Source: Saccharopolyspora shandongensis (GTDB lineage: Bacteria > Actinomycetota > Actinomycetes > Mycobacteriales > Pseudonocardiaceae). From it: a stretch of 64,000 nt of DNA. The position numbers and the translations under genes were made by a program. The notes beneath the pieces are model-generated. The model was not told where the DNA came from. It worked only from the letters and a program-made list of their open reading frames with translations, and did no database searches. The DNA is taken from positions 62,001 to 126,000 of the forward strand of contig NZ_FNOK01000022.1 in assembly GCF_900106995.1 (NCBI RefSeq). The letters are read 5' to 3'. Each line of letters opens with the position of its first letter. Position 1 is the first letter of the stretch. Below, one piece after another: positions 1 through 9,251 of the stretch.

Positions 1-119
1 TGCCGGTCACCCTCGGCGAGCTGAACTACATCCTGGACAACGGCGTCACCTCGCTGCGCCAGCAGTGGGCCCGGTTCGAGGTGGACGTCTTCGACCTCGG
101 CCGCCCCAGCGTGGTCTGA
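1..119 (+). CDS. C-terminal end of an unidentified protein (5' end outside window)
   Basis: An open frame runs in from the left edge and ends at TGA 117-119. The last 38 or so residues are visible, beginning PVTLGELNYI and ending FDLGRPSVV. Codon use is GC-rich like the neighbours, so this is probably the real tail of a gene. It lies about 140 bp upstream of menC on the same strand. I do not recognise the family from so short a tail and assign no function. Confidence 0.5.
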   Translation, partial: PVTLGELNYILDNGVTSLRQQWARFEVDVFDLGRPSVV

Positions 120-260
120 CCGAGCGCGATCTCCGTGGGAATCGAGGAGGTCCCCGTTGCGGCCGGATCTCTGATTTCCGGGTGATCGCGGCGCCACCGG
201 CGGGCGGTGGTCGCGTTCCCTTGCTCCGCGGTGACGGCGACGGGCTGAAAGGATCAGGCC

Positions 261-1250
261 ATGGACTCGGCGACGATCGACCTGGCGGAGTTGGACGCGG
301 TTCGGGTGTACGCGCTGCCCATGCGCAACAAGTTCCGGGGCGTCACGGTGCGGCGCGGAGTCCTGCTGAGCGGCCCGGCCGGCTGGGGCGAGTTCTGCCC
401 GTTCGAGGACTACGACGACGCCCAGTCGGTGCCGTGGCTCCGAGCGGCGCTGGAGGCGTGCACCGAGGAATGGCCGGAGCCGGTGCGCGACCGCATCCCG
501 GTGAACTGCACGGTGCCCGCGGTGCCGGCGGAGAAGGCGGCGGCGATCGTCGCGGCGTCCGGCTGCCGCACGGCGAAGGTCAAGATCGCCGAGCCCGGCC
601 AGTCCCCCGGCGACGACGTCGAGCGCGTGGCGGCGGTCCGCGACGCGCTGGGGCCCGACGGCGCGATCCGGGTGGACGCGAACGCGGCCTGGGACGTCGA
701 CACGGCGGTCACCAGGATCCGCGAGCTGGACAAGGCCGCGGAAGGCCTGGAGTACGCGGAACAACCGTGCCCGACGATCGACGAGCTGGCCGCGGTCCGC
801 CGCCGCGTGAACGTCCGGATCGCGGCCGACGAGAGCATCCGCCGCGCCGACGACCCGCTCCGCGTGGCGGTCGCCGGAGCGGCCGACGTGGCGATCATCA
901 AGGCCACGCCGCTAGGCGGCGTCCGCCGCGCGCTGCGCGTCGCCGAGGCCTGCGGCCTGCCCTGCGTCGTGTCCTCCGCAGTGGAGAGCAGCGTCGGCCT
1001 CGCCGCGCAGCTCGCCCTGGCGGGCTCGCTGCCCGAGCTCCCCTTCGCCTGCGGCCTGGGCACGGTGGCGCTGCTCGACGGCGACGTCGTCGCCGACTCG
1101 CTGCTTCCCGTGGACGGCCACCTGCCGGTGCTCCGCCGTCCGCCGGAGCCGGATCCCGCGCTCGTCGCGGCGGCTACGCCGACCGCCGACGTGCAGCGCT
1201 ACTGGCTCGACCGGCTCCGCCGGGTCCACGACCTGCTCGCACGGCCCTAG
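261..1250 (+). CDS. menC: o-succinylbenzoate synthase MenC
   Basis: 329 residues, an enolase-superfamily enzyme that dehydrates SHCHC to o-succinylbenzoate in cytoplasmic menaquinone synthesis. Visible active-site elements are the KVK pair (K106/K108), Asp139 in RVDANAAW, Glu167 in EYAEQP, Asp190 in AADES and Lys214 in AIIKATPLGG. These are the metal ligands and the two catalytic lysines of the family. Length matches actinobacterial MenC. The ATG is preceded by a purine-rich stretch (tgaaaggatc). No other men gene lies in the window. The 3' flank carries three palindromes that may end transcription. The family call is firm. Confidence 0.93.
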   Translation: MDSATIDLAELDAVRVYALPMRNKFRGVTVRRGVLLSGPAGWGEFCPFEDYDDAQSVPWLRAALEACTEEWPEPVRDRIPVNCTVPAVPAEKAAAIVAASGCRTAKVKIAEPGQSPGDDVERVAAVRDALGPDGAIRVDANAAWDVDTAVTRIRELDKAAEGLEYAEQPCPTIDELAAVRRRVNVRIAADESIRRADDPLRVAVAGAADVAIIKATPLGGVRRALRVAEACGLPCVVSSAVESSVGLAAQLALAGSLPELPFACGLGTVALLDGDVVADSLLPVDGHLPVLRRPPEPDPALVAAATPTADVQRYWLDRLRRVHDLLARP

Positions 1251-1332
1251 CCTTCGGCCGCGCGGGCACCTGGTTCCAGCGGCGTTCCAGGATGGCTCCG
1301 CCCGACTCGCCGGAAGGCCTCCGGCGCCTGGC

Positions 1333-1437
1333 GGCGGTTTCGCGCGAAACCGCCACGCCACCCCACGAGAATCGGCGGTTTCGCGCGAAATCGCCCTCCC
1401 GGCCCCACGCGAAGTGGCGATTTCGTGCGAAATCAGC
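1333..1437. repeat. Three TTTCGCGCGAAA-centred palindromes downstream of menC
   Basis: The 483 bp between menC and coxG holds no convincing gene. It contains three palindromes with the same centre: 1333-1354 (perfect, 22 bp), about 1374-1395 (TTTCGCGCGAAA core) and about 1416-1437 (TTTCGTGCGAAA, one change). Flanking arm bases differ between copies but still pair locally. Related copies occur at 2650, 14443, 14484 and 49644. They could be terminators for the convergent menC and coxG, or sites for a DNA-binding protein. Confidence 0.75.
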
Positions 1438-1733
1438 GCCTCGGGCCGCCATGTCCCACGCGTGCCCGCGCACCGTTCTGAAGCGCCCCCGCAGGCAAAG
1501 TCGGAAACCCCGGATCTAGGCGGAAGCGCCATCGGGATTCGGGTGTTCACGATCCCGGTGGAGTGGTTCCGATTTTGGGCAGAACCGGACGCCCGCCACT
1601 CGCCTCCTTGACGTTTTCGCAGCTCTTGAAGGCCGTGGGCGTTGAACCCCAGCGGAGGAACTCGGGCAGGCCGACGCTCCGGGGAGGGACGCGGCCGCCA
1701 CCTGGGGCGAGCCCCTGGTGACGGCCGGGTGGA

Positions 1734-2507
1734 TCAGCGGCGGCGGCGCCGACGGCGGATGATGCGGAACGCGAGGCCCAGCACCACGACCGCCACCGCG
1801 ACCGGGGCCAGGCGCTTGAGCAGCGGTGCTCCCGCCGTGCCGAGGAGGTCGATGGCCTCGTCCGCCGGTGCCGTGCCGCCGGTCACGACCGCGTCCGCCT
1901 TGCGCGCCGGTTCTTCCTTCGCCGTGCTGGTGAAAGCCGTGTCGTGGCTGCCCGCCGGCGTGACCCGCCAACTGGCCTTGTCCTCCGCCGCAGTCGCCGC
2001 AGCGCCGGAAGCCGCGGGGGCTTCCGCCTTCGCCTCGGCCTCCTCGGCCGGTGCTGCCGGTTCCTCCTCGGTGAGCCGCTTCGCGAGGTTCGCCGCGAAC
2101 TGGCCCAGGATCTTGCCGCCGACCTCGGAGATCAGGCCGCGGCCGAGCTGCGCCGGCTTGCCGGTGACCTTCAGATCGGTGTCCACCGTGACCGCGGTGG
2201 TGTCGCCTTCCGGCGTGAGCACCGCCGCGACCGTCGCCGCGGCGGTGCCGCTGCCGCGCGAGTCCTTGCCGCTGGCGTCGATGACCACCCGGCGGGCGGC
2301 CTCGTCGACCTCCTTGAAGGTTCCGGTGCCCTTGTAGAGCAGCGTGACCGGGCCGAGCTTGACCTTGACGGAGCCGGCGAACTCGTTGCCCTCTGCCTTG
2401 GTGAGCGTGGCGCCGGGCATGCACGGGGCGACCCGCTCCGGGTCGAGCAGCGCCTTCCACGCCACGTCGACCGGCACCGGAACGCTGAACTGGTGCTGCA
2501 TCTGCAC
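1734..2507 (-). CDS. coxG: CoxG-like SRPBCC-fold protein with C-terminal membrane anchor
   Basis: 257 residues. The first ~150 form a CoxG/SRPBCC domain: the start FSVPVPVDVAWKALLDPERV and the segment CMPGATL are typical of carbon monoxide dehydrogenase subunit G. In known systems CoxG recruits the hydroxylase to the membrane. A linker rich in Ala and Glu (about 150-215) leads to one hydrophobic helix (VAVAVVVLGLAF) and a tail of seven arginines, which would anchor the protein with its tail in the cytoplasm. It is the last gene of the minus-strand cox cluster, separated from coxM by 193 bp containing a 36-bp palindrome. RBS ggagg lies just upstream of ATG. Confidence 0.85.
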   Translation of the reverse strand: MQMQHQFSVPVPVDVAWKALLDPERVAPCMPGATLTKAEGNEFAGSVKVKLGPVTLLYKGTGTFKEVDEAARRVVIDASGKDSRGSGTAAATVAAVLTPEGDTTAVTVDTDLKVTGKPAQLGRGLISEVGGKILGQFAANLAKRLTEEEPAAPAEEAEAKAEAPAASGAAATAAEDKASWRVTPAGSHDTAFTSTAKEEPARKADAVVTGGTAPADEAIDLLGTAGAPLLKRLAPVAVAVVVLGLAFRIIRRRRRRR

Positions 2508-2649
2508 TGGAGGGTCCTCCTGGTTCGACCGAGCTCGGCTCGAATGAGCCGTCCTTCCTGAAGAAGCTGCGTTTCACAGTCCACCACCAGCTTCCCAGCC
2601 GCAGCGGTTGTCCGATACCCCATTCGGATCATCGGGGCCCGGACGCCGA

Positions 2650-2685
2650 GCGGGGCGGCGGTTTCGCGCGAAACCGCCGCCCCGC
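2650..2685. repeat. Perfect 36-bp palindrome, TTTCGCGCGAAA family
   Basis: Two 18-bp arms (GCGGGGCGGCGGTTTCGC and its complement) meet with no loop. It sits between coxM and coxG. It shares its 12-bp centre with the copies near menC, cutC and dapA. It might attenuate coxG transcription or act as a protein site. Confidence 0.8.
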
Positions 2686-2700
2686 AACGCGCGCGACCGC

Positions 2701-3555
2701 CTAGCCGCCCGCCGCGGCGAGCACCGCGCGGCCGGTGAGCACCTCGGCGAGGTGCTCGCGGTAGTCGACGTCGGCGCTGGCGTCGGCCGCCGGGCTGGTG
2801 CCCTCGGTGGCGTGCCGGGCCGCCGCCCGGACCGCCTCCGCCGTGGCCGGCTGGCCGACCAGGGCCTCCTCGACGCCGCGCGCCCGGATCGGCGTCGGGC
2901 CCATGTTGGTCAGCCCGATGCGGGCCTCGGCGATCGTCCCGCCGGACACCCGCACCGCGGCGGCCACGCCGACGATCGACCAGGCCTGGGCGACGCGGTT
3001 GAACTTCTCGTAGTGCGCGCTCCACCCCGTCCACTTCGGCGTCCGCACCTCGACCAGCAGCTCGTCGGGTTCCAGCGCGGTGGTGAAGTAGTCGACGAAG
3101 AACTCCGCGGCCGGCACCACGCGCCGTCCGGACGGCCCGACCAGCACCATCTCGGCGTCCAGCACCAGCGCCGGCGCCGGCAGGTCGCCTGCCGGGTCGG
3201 CGTGCGCCAGCGAGCCGCCGAGGGTGCCGCGGTGGCGGACCTGCGGATCGGCGACGGTGCGGGTGGTCAGCGCGAGCAGCTTCGCGTGCTGCTGCACCAG
3301 CGGATCGCGCAGGACGTCGTGGTGCGTGGTCATCGCGCCGATGACCAGCGCGTCGCCGTCCTCGCGCACGCCGCGCAGCTCGGCGATGCGGCCGAGGTCG
3401 ACGACCGTTCCCGGGTCGGCCAGCCGCATCCGCAGCACCGGCAGCAGGCTCTGCCCGCCCGCCAGCACCTTGGCGTCCTCCCCGGCCGCCGCGAGCGCGG
3501 CGACCGCTTCCTCCACAGTGGAGGGTGCGACGTATTCGAACTGCGCGGGAATCAC
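2701..3555 (-). CDS. coxM: FAD-binding medium subunit of a CO dehydrogenase-type molybdenum hydroxylase
   Basis: 284 residues starting at a GTG that overlaps the coxL stop (GTGA). An excellent GGAGG lies just upstream, which decides this start. The protein carries the flavin-binding signatures AGGQSLLP (about 32-39) and RHRGTLGGSLAHADPAGDLP (about 100-120) of the CoxM/xanthine dehydrogenase FAD subunit. It relays electrons from the 2Fe-2S subunit to FAD and on to an acceptor, as the middle part of a heterotrimer with the CoxL-like and CoxS-like products. Length matches the family. Confidence 0.93.
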   Translation of the reverse strand: MIPAQFEYVAPSTVEEAVAALAAAGEDAKVLAGGQSLLPVLRMRLADPGTVVDLGRIAELRGVREDGDALVIGAMTTHHDVLRDPLVQQHAKLLALTTRTVADPQVRHRGTLGGSLAHADPAGDLPAPALVLDAEMVLVGPSGRRVVPAAEFFVDYFTTALEPDELLVEVRTPKWTGWSAHYEKFNRVAQAWSIVGVAAAVRVSGGTIAEARIGLTNMGPTPIRARGVEEALVGQPATAEAVRAAARHATEGTSPAADASADVDYREHLAEVLTGRAVLAAAGG

Positions 3556-5984
3556 CGGTTTCCTCCCTGTGCGTCCATCGAACCGAGCCCGCCGCCGGCT
3601 TCCGGCGCGGTGGCGCCGCTTTCGCGGGCACCGGTCACGGCCCGCCACACCCGCTGCGGCGAGCACGGCATCTCCACGTCGTTCACGCCCATCGGCCGCA
3701 GGGCGTCCACGATCGCGTTCACCACCGCCGGGGTCGAGGCGATGGTGCCCGCCTCGCCGACGCCCTTGACGCCCAGCGCGTTGGACGTCGCACGGGTTTC
3801 GGTGCGGTCGGTGACGAACTCCGGCAGGTCGGCCGCCGACGGGATCAGGTAGTCGGCCAGCGTCCCGGTGGTCAGCGTGCCGGTCTCGTCGTAGACGGCC
3901 TCCTCGTACAGCGCCTGCGCGATGCCCTGGGCGAGCCCGCCGTGCACCTGGCCCTCGACGATCAGCGGGTTGATCACGCTGCCGATGTCGTCGACGCACA
4001 CGTACTTGCGGATCTTCACCTGCCCGGTCTCGGTGTCCACTTCGGTCGCGCACAGGTGGGTGCCGTGCGGGAACGAGAAGTTCTCCGGGTCGAACGTCGC
4101 TTCGGCGTCCAGGTTCGGTTCCACGCCGTCCGGCAGGTCGTGCGCGGCGAAGGCGGCGAGCGCGACCTCGGCCAGCGCGGTGCCCCGGTCGGTGCCGCGG
4201 ACGCCGAACCGCCCGGAGGCGAACTCGACGTCGTCCTCGGCGCATTCCAGCAGGTGCGCCGCGATCTTCTTGGCCTTCTCGACGACCTTGTCCGCGGCGC
4301 TGACGACCGCCATCCCGCCGACGGCCAACGACCGCGACCCGTAGGTGTCCATGCCCTTGGGCGCGACCTGGGTGTCGCCGTGCAGCACCTCGACGTCCTC
4401 GAACGCGACGCCGAGCCGGTCGGCCACGATCTGGCTCCACGCCGTCTCGTGCCCCTGCCCGTGCGGCGAGGAGCCCGTGACGACCTCCACCTTCCCGGTC
4501 GGCAGCACCCGGATCGACGCGTGCTCCCAGCCGCCCGCGCCGTAGGACAGCGAGCCCAGCACCCGCGACGGCGCCAGCCCGCACATCTCGGTGAACGTCG
4601 AGATGCCGATGCCCAGCTGGACGGGATCGCCGGAGCGCCGCCGCTCCTCCTGCTCCGCGCGCAAGGCCTGGTAGCCGAACAGCTCCATCGCCTTGTCGGT
4701 GGCGGCCTCGTAGTTGCCGGAGTCGTAGGTCAGCCCGGCGACCGTGTCGTACGGGAACTCCTCGTGCGCGATCCAGTTCTTGCGCCGCAGTTCCATCGGC
4801 TCCATGCCGAGCTCGTTGGCGAGCTCGTCCACCATCCGCTCGATCGCGAACGTCGCCTCCGGCCGCCCGGCACCGCGGTAGGCGTCGGTCGGCGTCTTGT
4901 TGGTGAACACGTTGGTGCAGGTGAAGTGGTAGGCGGGGATCTTGTAGATCGAGTTGAACATGAACGCGCCGAGGATCGGGACGCCCGGCGTCACCAGCCG
5001 CAGGTAGGCGCCCATGTCGGCGAGCAGCTCCACCTTCAGCCCGGTGATCTGGCCGTCCCTGGTCGCCGACATCGACAGCTTCTGGATCTGGTCGCGGCCG
5101 TGGTGCGCGGAAACCATCGTCTCCGAACGGGATTCGGTCCACTTCACCGGCCGCCCCAGCTTGCGGGCGAGCACGAAGGCGATGAACTCCTCCGGCGTCA
5201 CCTGGAGCTTGCCGCCGAATCCGCCGCCCACGTCCGGCGCGATGACCCGGATCTTCTGCTCCGGCACGCCGAGCGACATCGCCAGCATCAGCCGCAGGAT
5301 GTGCGGCACCTGGGTGGCCGACCACATGGTGATCTGCTCGCCGGTGGGATCGACGACCACCGAACGCGGCTCCATGAACGCCGGGATCAACCGCTGCTGC
5401 CGGAAGGTACGGTCGATGCGGACCTCCGCGCCGCTCAGCGCCTGCTCGACGTCGCCGCCGGTGCCGGCCGCGGCCGAGTCGAACGTCCAGGTCGCGTTGC
5501 GGTTGGTGCCCAGTTCGTCGTGCACCAGCGGCGAATCCGCCTGCAGCGCCGATTCCATGTCGAGCACGACCGGCAGTTCGGCGTAGTCGACGTCGATGGC
5601 GTCCAGCGCGTCGCGCGCCTCGGCCGCGCTGCGCGCCGCCACCACCGCCACGGCTTCACCGGCGAAGCGCACCTCGTCCACGGCGATCGGGGGCGCCGCC
5701 GGGGCCTTCATATCGTCGGTGATCGGCCACGCGCACGGCAGGCTGCCCTGCTCGCCTGCGACGTCCCGACCGGTGATCACCGCCTGCACCCCCGGCATCC
5801 GGCGCGCCTCGTCGGTGTCGATGGATGTGATCCGGGCGTGCGCGACGGGGCTGCGCAGGATCGCCAGGTGCAGCGTGCCCATCGGCGTCAGGTTGTCGGT
5901 CCAGCGGGTGCGGCCGGTGATCAGCCGCGCGTCCTCCTTGCGCTTGCGGGCGCGCCCGAGCTCGGGCTCCAGGACCGATGTCAT
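3552..5984 (-). CDS. coxL: Molybdopterin-binding large subunit, form II CoxL-like
   Basis: 810 residues. Molybdopterin-contact motif GGGFGGK is at 253-259 and the catalytic-Glu motif GVGEAGT at 741-747 (Glu744). The active-site loop reads AYRGAGR at 368-374. True aerobic CO dehydrogenases (form I) have AYXCSFR there, so this is a form II enzyme, whose physiological substrate is often unknown. The ATG overlaps the coxS stop by 4 bp (ATGA) and its own stop overlaps coxM, so the three subunits are translationally coupled in the order S-L-M. The N-terminal Ald_Xan_dh domain covers about 20-130. Membership of the molybdenum hydroxylase family is certain; CO oxidation is not. Confidence 0.92.
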   Translation of the reverse strand: MTSVLEPELGRARKRKEDARLITGRTRWTDNLTPMGTLHLAILRSPVAHARITSIDTDEARRMPGVQAVITGRDVAGEQGSLPCAWPITDDMKAPAAPPIAVDEVRFAGEAVAVVAARSAAEARDALDAIDVDYAELPVVLDMESALQADSPLVHDELGTNRNATWTFDSAAAGTGGDVEQALSGAEVRIDRTFRQQRLIPAFMEPRSVVVDPTGEQITMWSATQVPHILRLMLAMSLGVPEQKIRVIAPDVGGGFGGKLQVTPEEFIAFVLARKLGRPVKWTESRSETMVSAHHGRDQIQKLSMSATRDGQITGLKVELLADMGAYLRLVTPGVPILGAFMFNSIYKIPAYHFTCTNVFTNKTPTDAYRGAGRPEATFAIERMVDELANELGMEPMELRRKNWIAHEEFPYDTVAGLTYDSGNYEAATDKAMELFGYQALRAEQEERRRSGDPVQLGIGISTFTEMCGLAPSRVLGSLSYGAGGWEHASIRVLPTGKVEVVTGSSPHGQGHETAWSQIVADRLGVAFEDVEVLHGDTQVAPKGMDTYGSRSLAVGGMAVVSAADKVVEKAKKIAAHLLECAEDDVEFASGRFGVRGTDRGTALAEVALAAFAAHDLPDGVEPNLDAEATFDPENFSFPHGTHLCATEVDTETGQVKIRKYVCVDDIGSVINPLIVEGQVHGGLAQGIAQALYEEAVYDETGTLTTGTLADYLIPSAADLPEFVTDRTETRATSNALGVKGVGEAGTIASTPAVVNAIVDALRPMGVNDVEMPCSPQRVWRAVTGARESGATAPEAGGGLGSMDAQGGNR

Positions 5985-6562
5985 GACTGCCGACCTCCCG
6001 TCACCTTCGTCTCGACCTGCTCGTCGGCGGGCGTTCGCGGTACCGGAGCTTGTGACTGTGTTTTTTCGGGGGCGTGCTCGACAGCCGGACCGGCGCCGGG
6101 CTGCATGCGCTGCGAAGCGTCGCGGACCGCGCGGACGATGTTCTGGTACCCGGTGCAGCGGCAGAGGTTGCCCTCCATGCCTTCCCGGATCTGCTGGTCG
6201 TCGGGGTCGTTCACCTCGGCGAGCAGGTCGAGCGCCTGCATGATCATCCCGGGTGTGCAGAACCCGCACTGGAGGGCGTGGTTGTCGTGGAACGCCTCCT
6301 GCACGGGGTGCAGCCGGCCGTCCTGGGCGAGGCCCTCGACGGTCGTGACGTCGTGCCCGTCGGCCTGCACCGCAAGCACCGAGCACGATTTCACGCTGTG
6401 GCCGTCCATGTGGACGGTGCACGCGCCGCAGTTGCTGGTGTCGCAACCGACGACGGTGCCTACCTTGCCGAGACGTTCGCGGAGGTACTGGACGAGCAGC
6501 AGGCGCGGCTCGACCTCATCGGTGTAGTGGGTGCCGTCGACGTTGACGGTGATGCGCGGCAT
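5981..6562 (-). CDS. coxS: 2Fe-2S small subunit of the molybdenum hydroxylase
   Basis: 193 residues. The plant-type cluster is bound by C40, C45, C48 and C60 and the second cluster by C99, C102, C134 and C136 (CGFC...CRC), the complete set of eight ligands. Typical CoxS proteins end near residue 160; this one adds roughly 35 residues rich in Pro, Gln and Glu without obvious fold. A gaggagg ribosome site lies about 10 nt before ATG. It is the first gene of the S-L-M unit and follows a 265-bp gap, so a promoter for the structural subunits may lie in that gap. Confidence 0.93.
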   Translation of the reverse strand: MPRITVNVDGTHYTDEVEPRLLLVQYLRERLGKVGTVVGCDTSNCGACTVHMDGHSVKSCSVLAVQADGHDVTTVEGLAQDGRLHPVQEAFHDNHALQCGFCTPGMIMQALDLLAEVNDPDDQQIREGMEGNLCRCTGYQNIVRAVRDASQRMQPGAGPAVEHAPEKTQSQAPVPRTPADEQVETKVTGGRQS

Positions 6563-6774
6563 TTGGGCGGCCTCCTCGGAGGAACTGGCCCGCGGTGCGC
6601 GGACGGTCGGGAACGGGACTGCTCCGCCTGGGTGACAGAGGTCACTCCGAGAGCCTGCTACGCCGATCGAACACGAGCAAGCGCTGAAAGCGTTGTCTCC
6701 GGCCTCGCATTCCGTGACGACCCGACCGCCGCTCCTGCCCCAACCACGACCCGCCCCGGACGGCACCGGTCGGT

Positions 6775-6811
6775 CCGCGATATCCGGTGAAATCGCGGAA
6801 GTTGTCCACAG
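6775..6811. repeat. Hairpin followed by a TTGTCCACA word, between xdhC-like gene and coxS
   Basis: The 265-bp gap upstream of coxS contains a 7-bp stem (CCGCGAT 6775-6781 with ATCGCGG 6792-6798), then TTGTCCACA at 6802-6810. The 17-bp word GCGGAAGTTGTCCACAG (6795-6811) recurs exactly at 24718-24734, again directly after a hairpin. TTGTCCACA matches the DnaA-box form used by high-GC actinobacteria. No gene is seen in this gap; it probably also holds the coxS promoter. Confidence 0.55.
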
Positions 6812-6827
6812 CCGAAGCAGGTTGTGG

Positions 6828-7946
6828 TCACGAGTGGTGGTGGATCGGCCCCTCGACGTCGGAGAGCCGCACCCCGCGGCCGCCCCAGCGCAGCGCGATC
6901 AGCTCTGCCGCGATGGACACCGCCGTCTCCTCCGGGGTCCGCGCGCCCAGGTCCAGGCCGATCGGCGAGGACAGCTTCGCCAGCTCCGCCTCGCCCAGGC
7001 CCTGCTCGCGGAGCCGCCGGAGCCGGTCCTCGTGGGTGCGCCGGGAGCCCATCGCGCCGACGTAGCCGAGGTCCTGCCGCAGCGCCGCCTCCAGCACCGG
7101 CACGTCGAACTTCGGGTCGTGGGTGAGCACCATGACCGCGGTCCGCTCGTCGATCCGCCCGGCCTCCGCCTCGGCCGCCAGGTAGCGGTGCGGCCAGTCG
7201 ACAACCACATCGTCCACGCCCGGGAACCGGCTGTGCGTGGCGAACACCGGCCGCGCGTCGCAGACCGTGACCCGGTAGCCGAGGAAGGCGCCCATCCGGG
7301 CCATCGCGGCGGCGAAGTCGATCGCGCCGAAGACCAGCATCCGCGGCGGCGGCTCGAAGGAGTTCACGAACACCCGCAGCCCCTCGCCGCGCCGCTGCCC
7401 CTCCGGGCCGTACTCGATGACGCCGCTCCGGCCGCTGGCGAGCATGCCGCGCGCGTCGTCGACGACCGCGTCGTCGATCCGCGTCGACCCGAGGCTGCCG
7501 CTGGTGCGCTCGCGCCACACCAGCAGGTGCGAGCCGACCTTCGACTCCTCGGGGTGCTCCAGGATGGTCGCGACGGCGACCGGCTCCTCGGCGCGGACCG
7601 AGGCGGCGACGGTGTCGAGCTCCGGGAAGGTCTCGCGGTCCACCCGCTCCACGAAGACGTCGAGGATCCCGCCGCAGGTCAAGCCGACCGCGAACGCGTC
7701 GTCGTCGCTGACGCCGTAGCGCCGCAGGACCGGATCGGCGCCTTCCAGGACGCCGGTGGCCTCCTCGTAGACCGCGCCTTCGACGCAGCCGCCGGAAACG
7801 CTGCCGACCGCCTCACCACCGGCGGTCACCAGCATCGACGCCCCAGGCGGCCGCGGGGCCGACCGGAACGTCGCGACCACGGTGCCCAGCCCGACGGCCT
7901 CGCCCGACTCCCACCGCTTGGTCAACTCGTCCAGCACGTCACGCAC
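6828..7946 (-). CDS. XdhC/CoxI-family molybdenum hydroxylase maturation protein
   Basis: 372 residues. The N-terminal XdhC/CoxI domain shows GSVSGGCVEGAVYEEA and the Cys motif CGGILDVFVE. A Rossmann-like C-terminal domain (about 210-340) begins MLVFGAIDFAAAMARMG. XdhC proteins bind molybdenum cofactor, protect it, promote sulfuration and deliver it to apo-hydroxylase. The GTG start is chosen because GGAGG lies 8 nt upstream; reading further 5' would enter the repeat-bearing spacer. Position between the accessory genes coxDE and the structural genes coxSLM fits a maturation role. Confidence 0.9.
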   Translation of the reverse strand: MRDVLDELTKRWESGEAVGLGTVVATFRSAPRPPGASMLVTAGGEAVGSVSGGCVEGAVYEEATGVLEGADPVLRRYGVSDDDAFAVGLTCGGILDVFVERVDRETFPELDTVAASVRAEEPVAVATILEHPEESKVGSHLLVWRERTSGSLGSTRIDDAVVDDARGMLASGRSGVIEYGPEGQRRGEGLRVFVNSFEPPPRMLVFGAIDFAAAMARMGAFLGYRVTVCDARPVFATHSRFPGVDDVVVDWPHRYLAAEAEAGRIDERTAVMVLTHDPKFDVPVLEAALRQDLGYVGAMGSRRTHEDRLRRLREQGLGEAELAKLSSPIGLDLGARTPEETAVSIAAELIALRWGGRGVRLSDVEGPIHHHS

Positions 7947-8012
7947 AGCGCACCTCCGCTTCCTCAGCGCCTCCCGGCGCCGCACACCTTCCACCGAGCC
8001 CCGGGGCGACGC

Positions 8013-8057
8013 GAACGGCCTGTTCACCTCGCCCATCGGGACGAACGGGCCGTTCAC
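8013..8057. repeat. Two GAACGG-type palindromic words in the coxE to xdhC spacer
   Basis: GAACGGCCTGTTCAC (8013-8027) and GAACGGGCCGTTCAC (8043-8057) stand 30 bp apart in the same orientation. Each has a near-palindromic GAACGGsCCGTTC core. The same word forms the arms of the long hairpin at 47240-47292, so it is a dispersed extragenic family. Confidence 0.65.
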
Positions 8058-8071
8058 CGCACCGGGCCCGG

Positions 8072-9220
8072 TCAGTTCTGCCTGAAACCCGCACTTCGCT
8101 CCTCCGGCGCCGATCCCGGCTGGGACAACCGGCGCACCCACGACCACACGTCCTCCAGCGAGCGCAGGCTGTGCCCCGCCACCATCCGGTCAACGTGCGG
8201 CAGGGCCGCGACAATCCCGGACTGCACCGGTTGGTACCCGTCGTGCCCGGCATGCGGGTTGGCCCAGACCACCGCCCGCGCCAGCCGCCGCAGCCGACGC
8301 ATCTGCTCGCCCAGCTCCGCCGAGTCGCCGCGCTCCCAGCCGTCGGAGAACAGCACGACGACGGAACCCCGCGCGATGCCCCGCTGCCCCCACCGGTCCA
8401 GGAAGACCCGCAGCGTCTCGCCGAGCCTGGTGCCGCCGGAGAAATCCGGCACGGCGCGGGAAGCCGCCAGCAACGCGGCCTCCGGATCGCGCTGCCGGAG
8501 CTGCCGGCTCACCCGGGTCATGCGGGTGCCCAGCGTGAAAACCTCGGTGCTGGCGGGCGAACGCCGCACCACGACGTGCGCGAACCGCATCAGCGCATCG
8601 GCGTACGGGCTCATCGAACCCGAGACGTCGATCAGCAGCACCACCCGGCGCGGCCGCCGAGAGCGTTTCTGGCGGCGCAACCGCAACGGCTCGCCGCCGG
8701 AGCGCAGCAGCTCGCGGAGCGTCGCGCGCGAGCTGAGCGCACCGCGCTTGCTGCGGCGATGCCGCAGCGCGGGCCGCGTCGGCGGCTCGGGGCGCAGCAC
8801 CGCGAGCATGCGCCGCAGGTGCTCGCGCTCCGCCGTGCCGAGCTCCGCGAGGTCGCGACGGCGGAGCACCTCCGCGTCGCTGGCGGCGGCGGCAAGCGGC
8901 TTGTCCGCGTCGCCGTCCTGGTCGCCGCCATCGGCCGCGGAGAGCGCAGCGATCCGCGCCGGACGCGGCAGCGGACGGCCCGGCGACTCGGCGGGCAGCG
9001 CAGCGCCGCCGAACCAGCTGCCGAAGGCAGCGTCGTAGCGGGGCACATCGTCCGGCTCGGAGCACAGCGTCAGCCGGCCGGCCCAGTAGACCGCGGAGCG
9101 GTCGAGGCCGACGTGCTCGGTGGCGGCGAGGAAGGCCTGGACCCGGGTGGGGCCGCAGGCCATCCCGGAGTGCCGCAGGGCGCGGGCGAAGCCGACCAAG
9201 CCGGTCGCGGTGTGCTCCAT
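8072..9220 (-). CDS. coxE: CoxE-like VWA-domain protein
   Basis: 382 residues. A helical N-terminal half (about 1-185) is followed by a von Willebrand A domain with an intact metal site, D198-V-S200-G-S202 in LIDVSGSMSPYADAL. CoxE works with the MoxR ATPase CoxD in installing the active-site metal centre of CO dehydrogenase-type enzymes, a chelatase-like arrangement. The gene lies 31 bp downstream of coxD. The start ATG is supported by agggggcgATG. The central segment is very rich in Arg and Ala. Confidence 0.9.
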   Translation of the reverse strand: MEHTATGLVGFARALRHSGMACGPTRVQAFLAATEHVGLDRSAVYWAGRLTLCSEPDDVPRYDAAFGSWFGGAALPAESPGRPLPRPARIAALSAADGGDQDGDADKPLAAAASDAEVLRRRDLAELGTAEREHLRRMLAVLRPEPPTRPALRHRRSKRGALSSRATLRELLRSGGEPLRLRRQKRSRRPRRVVLLIDVSGSMSPYADALMRFAHVVVRRSPASTEVFTLGTRMTRVSRQLRQRDPEAALLAASRAVPDFSGGTRLGETLRVFLDRWGQRGIARGSVVVLFSDGWERGDSAELGEQMRRLRRLARAVVWANPHAGHDGYQPVQSGIVAALPHVDRMVAGHSLRSLEDVWSWVRRLSQPGSAPEERSAGFRQN

Positions 9221-9251
9221 CGCCCCCTCCTCGGCGTTCGGTTCCAGCAGT

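Noticed and set aside
3525..6527. A 1000-codon open frame on the plus strand across coxL and coxS
   Set aside because: It is antisense to well-supported genes and reads as His/Arg/Gly-rich low-complexity sequence; such shadows are normal when third positions are nearly all G or C.
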